Shown piece after piece: positions 13,035-16,561 of a DNA stretch of 16,561 nucleotides (positions within the stretch are counted from its first letter, which is position 1; each line of letters opens with the position of its first letter). The DNA lies in assembly GCA_947366645.1 (NCBI GenBank), contig CANBAX010000008.1:1-16561 (forward strand), given 5' to 3'. The DNA is from an uncultured Clostridia bacterium. Lineage in GTDB: Bacteria; Bacillota; Clostridia; Christensenellales; UBA1242. Position numbers and translations under genes: made by a program. The notes beneath the pieces are model-generated. The model was not told where the DNA came from. It saw only the letters and a list, made by a program, of their open reading frames with translations, and made no database searches.

Positions 13035-13693
13035 TTCCATTTCCTCCCTATAATAGTAGTATTTCTTATTTCCCCATTAGGAAATAACATAAATCCAGTT
13101 TCTCTTTTGTAAAATTTTCCAGCTTTTTCATTTATTCCAGGTATAGTAACATAAATTGAAATTTGAATTCCGTATTCATCATATTTAAAGATTTTATAGT
13201 TGCCATTAATATATTCTTTTTTTACTAAAGGCAAGAAGTTGTTTTTAAATATTTCTTTTTCATTATCATTATAACCCCAAGCAGAAACCAATCCATCTTT
13301 TCGAGAAAATAAGTCATCAAACTTTCCATCATTACAGACCAATTTTACACTATTTTCTGTCGGATTAGGAATGGCAACTTCTTTACAGTGACAATTTGGA
13401 TGATAAAGACCATTAATTTCTCTCAATTTTTCTAAGACTTGGCTTGAATATTTACTATAATCAAAACGCTCAGGTTTTTTACCTTTTTCGTTTTTAAACC
13501 AGCACCTATTTGCAACAACGCATTTTACACAGTGCGGTGAAACAGCGTCTTCATCGACCATTCCTTTATTTCCATTTTCATCAAGTAGTCTCGGTGCATT
13601 TTCTAATGTCCAATATGACCTTGGGTCTACAACTTGTATCCAGTCACTAAAACTAGCAACAAGTTTATCAAATAAATCTTCAAACATACTCAT
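13031..13693 (-). CDS. Putative small toxin with Cys/His cluster (DUF6883-like C-terminus)
   Basis: 220-residue protein without signal peptide or membrane segment, upstream of and overlapping the immunity-like gene. The N-terminal half has a Cys/His cluster, C55-x2-C58, C64, then HPNCHC at 98-103, resembling the zinc-like motif at the end of phage head-morphogenesis (Mu gpF/SPP1 gp7) domains that often carry toxins. The C-terminal part (about 140-220) is beta-rich, GIQISIYVTIPG then ETGFMLFPNGEIRNTTIIGR, similar in pattern to DUF6883/RNase-like toxin domains; both comparisons are from memory. The frame extends to 13810, but that ATG is inside the rplL terminator; ATG 13693 with AAAGGAG ten bases before it is preferred. 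A nuclease role is inference. Confidence 0.55.
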   Translation of the reverse strand: MSMFEDLFDKLVASFSDWIQVVDPRSYWTLENAPRLLDENGNKGMVDEDAVSPHCVKCVVANRCWFKNEKGKKPERFDYSKYSSQVLEKLREINGLYHPNCHCKEVAIPNPTENSVKLVCNDGKFDDLFSRKDGLVSAWGYNDNEKEIFKNNFLPLVKKEYINGNYKIFKYDEYGIQISIYVTIPGINEKAGKFYKRETGFMLFPNGEIRNTTIIGRKWK

Positions 13694-13719
13694 TTTATCA
13701 TATCTCCTTTTAAAACTCA

Positions 13720-13771
13720 AAAGATTTGTAATCTTTGAAAGAAAGTTAACATGGAAATTTTCTGTTTTCAA
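13720..13771 (-). promoter_or_regulatory. Promoter and inverted repeat before the toxin-like gene
   Basis: TTGAAA (13771-13766), 17 bases, TAACTT (13748-13743) on the minus strand, followed by a perfect 7-bp inverted repeat aaagatt/aatcttt (13720-13726, 13730-13736) around the expected transcription start, a possible operator for the cassette. Confidence 0.45.
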
Positions 13772-13793
13772 GCCTTTGTGCCACTTTTTATAC

Positions 13794-13827
13794 AATAAAA
13801 AAACGGACATTTAAGTCCGTTTTTTTG
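13794..13827 (-). terminator. Terminator of rplJL; right copy of the 16-bp repeat
   Basis: Stem cggac/gtccg (13804-13808, 13815-13819) with seven As to the left and seven Ts to the right, about 30 bases after the rplL stop. It is nearly identical to the terminator at 12618-12650. Confidence 0.85.
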
Positions 13828-13858
13828 AAACACAAAATTCTTTATTTATTTTATTCGA

Positions 13859-14236
13859 TTACTTAAGTTCTACTGTTGCGCCAGCTTCTTTAAGTTTTGC
13901 TTCCATTTCTTTAGCTTCAGCGGTAGCAACATTTTCTTTAATTGTGCTTGGGCAAGCGTCAACTAAAGCTTTAGCTTCGCTAAGTCCAAGACCAGTGATT
14001 TCTCTTACTACTTTAATAACTGCGATTTTGTTAGCACCGATTTCTTTAAGAGCAACAGTGAATTCTGTTTTTTCTTCAGCAGCAGGGGCAGCAGCACCAG
14101 CTACAGGGGCAGCAGCTACAGCTACAGGAGCAGCAGCACTAACACCGAACTCTTCTTCAAGCGCCTTAACAAGGTCAGCAACTTCAACGATAGTTAATTT
14201 TTTAATTTCTTCTACAAGATTTGTAATATTAGCCAT
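13859..14236 (-). CDS. rplL: Ribosomal protein bL12 (L7/L12)
   Basis: Stalk protein of the large ribosomal subunit; dimers bound to L10 recruit translation GTPases. 125 residues: N-terminal dimerisation helices NITNLVEEIKKLTIVEVADL, the Ala/Pro-rich hinge (about 36-58, AAAPVAVAAAPVAGAAAP), and the C-terminal factor-binding domain KTEFTVALKEIGANKIAVIK through GLSEAKALVDACPSTIKENV. ATG 14236 is chosen because GGAGGA lies eight bases before it; the upstream extension to 14251 would overlap that site. It is 28 bases after rplJ. In most Bacillota rpoB follows; here a terminator and an unrelated cassette follow instead. Confidence 0.98.
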   Translation of the reverse strand: MANITNLVEEIKKLTIVEVADLVKALEEEFGVSAAAPVAVAAAPVAGAAAPAAEEKTEFTVALKEIGANKIAVIKVVREITGLGLSEAKALVDACPSTIKENVATAEAKEMEAKLKEAGATVELK

Positions 14237-14264
14237 TTTTAATTCCTCCAATTTATAATTTTAA

Positions 14265-14780
14265 TTATTTTGTAGCTATAGCATTTAAAGCAATAGCAAG
14301 CCCTTGGGTAGGGGCATTAAGAACTCTGCAAAGAGCGCTAGCAGGCCCATTGAGAGTACCAAGTAATTTGGCGATAAGAACTTCTTTGCTTGGAAGTTTT
14401 GCCAAATGTTCAATTTCCTTGCCTTCAACGAAGTTTCCATTAAGTAAACCAAATTTAACGGTCAATTTTTTTGTTTTTTCTGCTGTTTCGCAAACAATTT
14501 TTGCGCCAGCAACTTCATCATCATAACTAAAAGCAACCGCACTTGTGCCTTGAAGATATTTTTCGGCACCTTGGATACCAAGTCCTTCTAGTGCAAGGAG
14601 CATTAATCTGTTTTTGTAGACTTTGTATTCGCTGCCGTTCTTTTTGAACTCGCGACGCATAGCATTGTCTTCAGCCACAGTAAGTCCCTTATAATCAACG
14701 AAAGCGACAGATTTAGCTCTTGAGATTTTGTCTTTAATTTCGTCAACGATAAGTTTTTTAGCTTCTAAATTCGCACTCAT
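14265..14780 (-). CDS. rplJ: Ribosomal protein uL10
   Basis: Base of the ribosomal stalk; binds 23S rRNA and L7/L12 dimers and represses its own message. 171 residues: the start MSANLEAKKLIVDEIKDKIS, the conserved SVAFVDYKGLTVAEDNAMR, YKVYKNRLMLLALEG, and the C-terminal helix for L12 binding, PASALCRVLNAPTQGLAIAL. ATG 14780 is preceded by AAAGGAGAAAAGGA; the frame remains open to 14858 but those codons lie in the L10 leader. Controlled by the attenuator just upstream and by a consensus promoter. Confidence 0.98.
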   Translation of the reverse strand: MSANLEAKKLIVDEIKDKISRAKSVAFVDYKGLTVAEDNAMRREFKKNGSEYKVYKNRLMLLALEGLGIQGAEKYLQGTSAVAFSYDDEVAGAKIVCETAEKTKKLTVKFGLLNGNFVEGKEIEHLAKLPSKEVLIAKLLGTLNGPASALCRVLNAPTQGLAIALNAIATK

Positions 14781-14840
14781 GTCCTTTTCTCCTTTTTTTC
14801 GCAAACCTAGGTTTGTTACAGAATTTTGTGTTATTAAAAC

Positions 14841-14878
14841 AAAAATCTCTACGCCCATGCGGGAAGGGGCATAGAGAT
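14841..14878 (-). terminator. Attenuator hairpin of the L10 leader
   Basis: On the minus strand atctctatgcccc pairs with gggcgtagagat (14867-14878 with 14845-14856) and is followed by TTTTTGTTTT. It sits inside the leader about 60 bases before rplJ and should stop transcription when L10 or L10-L12 is bound. Confidence 0.85.
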
Positions 14879-14972
14879 AGAAAAATCAAACTAAACCATC
14901 TTCCTCGGCAAGCACACTAAAAGTGTTTACGCTGTTCGCACTTGCTGTCTTTGGACAAGACTTTATTTTAAC
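14841..14972 (-). promoter_or_regulatory. Ribosomal L10 leader (autoregulatory 5' UTR of rplJL)
   Basis: Between the promoter and rplJ lies a structured leader with the features of the L10 leader family: AAAGACAGCAAGTGCG, later CTTGCCGAGGAAGATGG, and a final intrinsic terminator. In Bacillota this RNA imitates the L10-binding site of 23S rRNA and lets L10 repress its own operon. Confidence 0.85.
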
Positions 14973-14978
14973 AATGCT

Positions 14979-15007
14979 ATTATACACATCTAAAAAGGAT
15001 ATGTCAA
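14979..15007 (-). promoter_or_regulatory. Consensus promoter of rplJL
   Basis: TTGACA (15007-15002), 17 bases, TATAAT (14984-14979) on the minus strand: a perfect vegetative-sigma match, with transcription starting near 14972 at the head of the L10 leader. Confidence 0.92.
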
Positions 15008-15036
15008 CCATTTTGCAAAACTTTTCACAATTTGTT

Positions 15037-15065
15037 TTGACTTTTTTCAACCACTTTGGTATATT
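15037..15065 (+). promoter_or_regulatory. Promoter of leuS
   Basis: TTGACT (15037-15042), 17 bases, TATATT (15060-15065), start near 15072, leaving a leader of under 20 bases with AAGGAG at 15078-15083. No room for a T-box. Confidence 0.75.
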
Positions 15066-15088
15066 TAAGTATAATTTAAGGAGCTGAT

Positions 15089-16561
15089 ATGGATTTTACT
15101 AATATAGAAAAAAAATGGCAGGAAAGATGGGAAAAAGAAGGCACATTTAAAACAGATGTGTGGGATTTTTCAAAACCAAAATATTATGTGCTTGATATGT
15201 TTCCATATCCATCTGGGGAGGGGCTTCATGTGGGTCACCCAGAAGGGTACACCGCCACTGATATTGTTGCAAGAATGAAAAGAATGCAGGGGTATAATGT
15301 TCTTCACCCTATGGGCTTTGACGCTTTTGGACTCCCAGCGGAACAGTACGCAATACGTACAGGTAATCACCCAGGTGGTTTTACTGAGAAAAATATTGCA
15401 AACTATATCAGACAATTAAAAATGCTCGGTTTATCATTTGACTGGGATAGGGCGATTTCCACTGCTGACCCTAAGTTCTATAAATGGACACAATGGTGGT
15501 TTGAAGAATTATATAAAGATGGACTGGCAAAATATACTGAAACTTCAGTAAACTGGTGCGAGGGCTTAGGCACAGTGCTTGCAAATGACGAAATTATAGA
15601 CGGCAAAAGTGAGCGTGGTGGCTTTCCAGTAGTAAAACGCAAAATGAAACAATGGGTTATTGATACTCCAAAATATGCGGAAAGACTGCTTGACGGATTA
15701 AATGAAGTGGACTGGCCAAATAGCACAAAGGAGATACAAAGAAACTGGATAGGAAAAAGCCAAGGTGCGATAATAAGATTTACGGTTGCTGGTAGCGATA
15801 AAACTTTTGAGGTATACACTACAAGGGCGGATACGCTGTTTGGGCTTTCCTACTGCGTGCTTGCCCCAGAGCATAAACTTGTAAATGAAATAACTACAAA
15901 AGAACAGAAACTTGCGGTAGAAAAATATATTGAAGAGTGCGCAAAGAAGAGCGATTTGGAGCGTACCAGCCTTAATAAAGAAAAAACGGGTGTGTTTACA
16001 GGTTCGTATGCCATAAATCCGGTTGATGGCAGAAAGGTGCCAATATATATCGGTGATTACGTGCTTGCAAGTTATGCCACCGGCTCGGTTATGGCGGTGC
16101 CAGCACATGATGAACGTGACTTTGAGTTTGCAAAGAATTATAACCTTCCTATCTATCCAATTATTGAGGGGACAACGGAAGACAAATGTTATACCGGAAA
16201 TGGTAAACATATAAATTCTGGCTTTTTGAATGGGCTTGATAATAAGCAGGCAGTTACAAAAATGATAGAGTGGCTGGAAGAGAATAAAAAAGGGCGTGGT
16301 ACAACTATATATAAACTCCGCGACTGGACATTCTCTCGCCAGCGTTATTGGGGGGAGCCTATTCCTGCTGTTCATATGGAGGACGGCAGCGTGAAACTTG
16401 TGGAAAATCTTCCACTTACTCTGCCTGAAATGCAGGAATATAAAGGTAAAAACGGGTTGCCACCACTTGAAAATGCCGTAGAGTGGAAAAATGTCACTAT
16501 TAATGGAAAAAAAGGTAAACGCGATACCAACACAATGCCAGGGTCTGCGGGAAGCAGTTGG
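15089..16561 (+). CDS. leuS: Leucyl-tRNA synthetase, N-terminal 491 residues (runs off the window)
   Basis: Class Ia synthetase charging tRNA-Leu. ATG 15089 follows AAGGAG by five bases; the frame is open to the end of the window. Visible: MDFTNIEKKWQERWEKEGTF, FPYPSGEGLHVGHPEGYTAT with HIGH as HVGH (47-50), GWDAFGLPAEQYA-like MGFDAFGLPAEQYA, then the CP1 editing domain with TTRADTLFG and SVMAVPAHDERDFEFAK (the Asp that guards against mischarging), followed by LRDWTFSRQRYWGEPIP and DTNTMPGSAGSSW at the edge. KMSKS and the anticodon-binding domain lie beyond the window. The absence of a T-box or leader peptide suggests it is not regulated by leucine starvation through transcript attenuation. 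Confidence 0.97.
   Translation, partial: MDFTNIEKKWQERWEKEGTFKTDVWDFSKPKYYVLDMFPYPSGEGLHVGHPEGYTATDIVARMKRMQGYNVLHPMGFDAFGLPAEQYAIRTGNHPGGFTEKNIANYIRQLKMLGLSFDWDRAISTADPKFYKWTQWWFEELYKDGLAKYTETSVNWCEGLGTVLANDEIIDGKSERGGFPVVKRKMKQWVIDTPKYAERLLDGLNEVDWPNSTKEIQRNWIGKSQGAIIRFTVAGSDKTFEVYTTRADTLFGLSYCVLAPEHKLVNEITTKEQKLAVEKYIEECAKKSDLERTSLNKEKTGVFTGSYAINPVDGRKVPIYIGDYVLASYATGSVMAVPAHDERDFEFAKNYNLPIYPIIEGTTEDKCYTGNGKHINSGFLNGLDNKQAVTKMIEWLEENKKGRGTTIYKLRDWTFSRQRYWGEPIPAVHMEDGSVKLVENLPLTLPEMQEYKGKNGLPPLENAVEWKNVTINGKKGKRDTNTMPGSAGSSW

Noticed and set aside
13694..13810. Toxin-like protein starting at ATG 13810
   Set aside because: That ATG lies within the rplL terminator hairpin and the extra 39 residues cover the promoter region; no ribosome binding site precedes it.
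14781..14858. N-terminal extension of rplJ into the leader
   Set aside because: The extension overlaps the attenuator and the ribosome binding site, and the family starts at the MSANLEAKK equivalent.
15007..15089. T-box riboswitch before leuS
   Set aside because: The distance from promoter to start codon is under 30 bases, and no T-box sequence or leader terminator is present.

Overview
The window is low-GC bacterial DNA using the standard bacterial code (TAA, TAG and TGA all end convincing genes). Shine-Dalgarno sites of the AGGAGG type, TTGACA/TATAAT promoters, U-tract terminators, an L10 leader before rplJ, a rubrerythrin and a queH point to a strictly anaerobic Bacillota (Clostridia-like), probably gut-associated and uncultured. 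I cannot place it more finely.

Layout. 1-987: two minus-strand accessory genes, a VirB2/TrbC-like pilin subunit whose SD-preceded start is thrown out of frame by a G9 tract, and an unlisted 57-residue hydrophobic Asn/Cys-rich small protein. 988-3151: a plus-strand run of an ArsR regulator, an unknown 153-aa protein, queH (last step of queuosine synthesis) and lepB (signal peptidase I). 3234-4124: HU and a convergent rubrerythrin sharing one bidirectional terminator. 4222-6964: an unknown, possibly CYTH-like protein, then a GPH-type sugar/cation symporter with a small lipoprotein. 6965-7411: an intergenic stretch rich in hairpins, with tRNA-Glu(UUC) and a broken second copy of its 3' half. 7412-10377 (minus): comF-like phosphoribosyltransferase and recD2 helicase; recD2 appears to be leaderless. 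10473-12558: MarR-type regulator, cysS, and a DUF378 membrane protein. 12619-13827 (minus): a two-gene cassette resembling a toxin/immunity pair, enclosed by two near-identical terminators that share a 16-bp direct repeat. 13859-15007 (minus): rplL, rplJ, the L10 leader with its attenuator, and a consensus promoter. 15089-end: the first 491 codons of leuS, divergent from rplJ.

Most of the window is housekeeping: translation (cysS, leuS, rplJL, tRNA-Glu, queH), DNA maintenance (hup, recD2), secretion (lepB) and peroxide defence (rubrerythrin). Accessory interest is concentrated at three places: the pilin/small-protein end with its homopolymer, the tRNA-Glu remnant with nested palindromes, and the toxin/immunity-like cassette inserted behind rplL where rpoB would normally follow.
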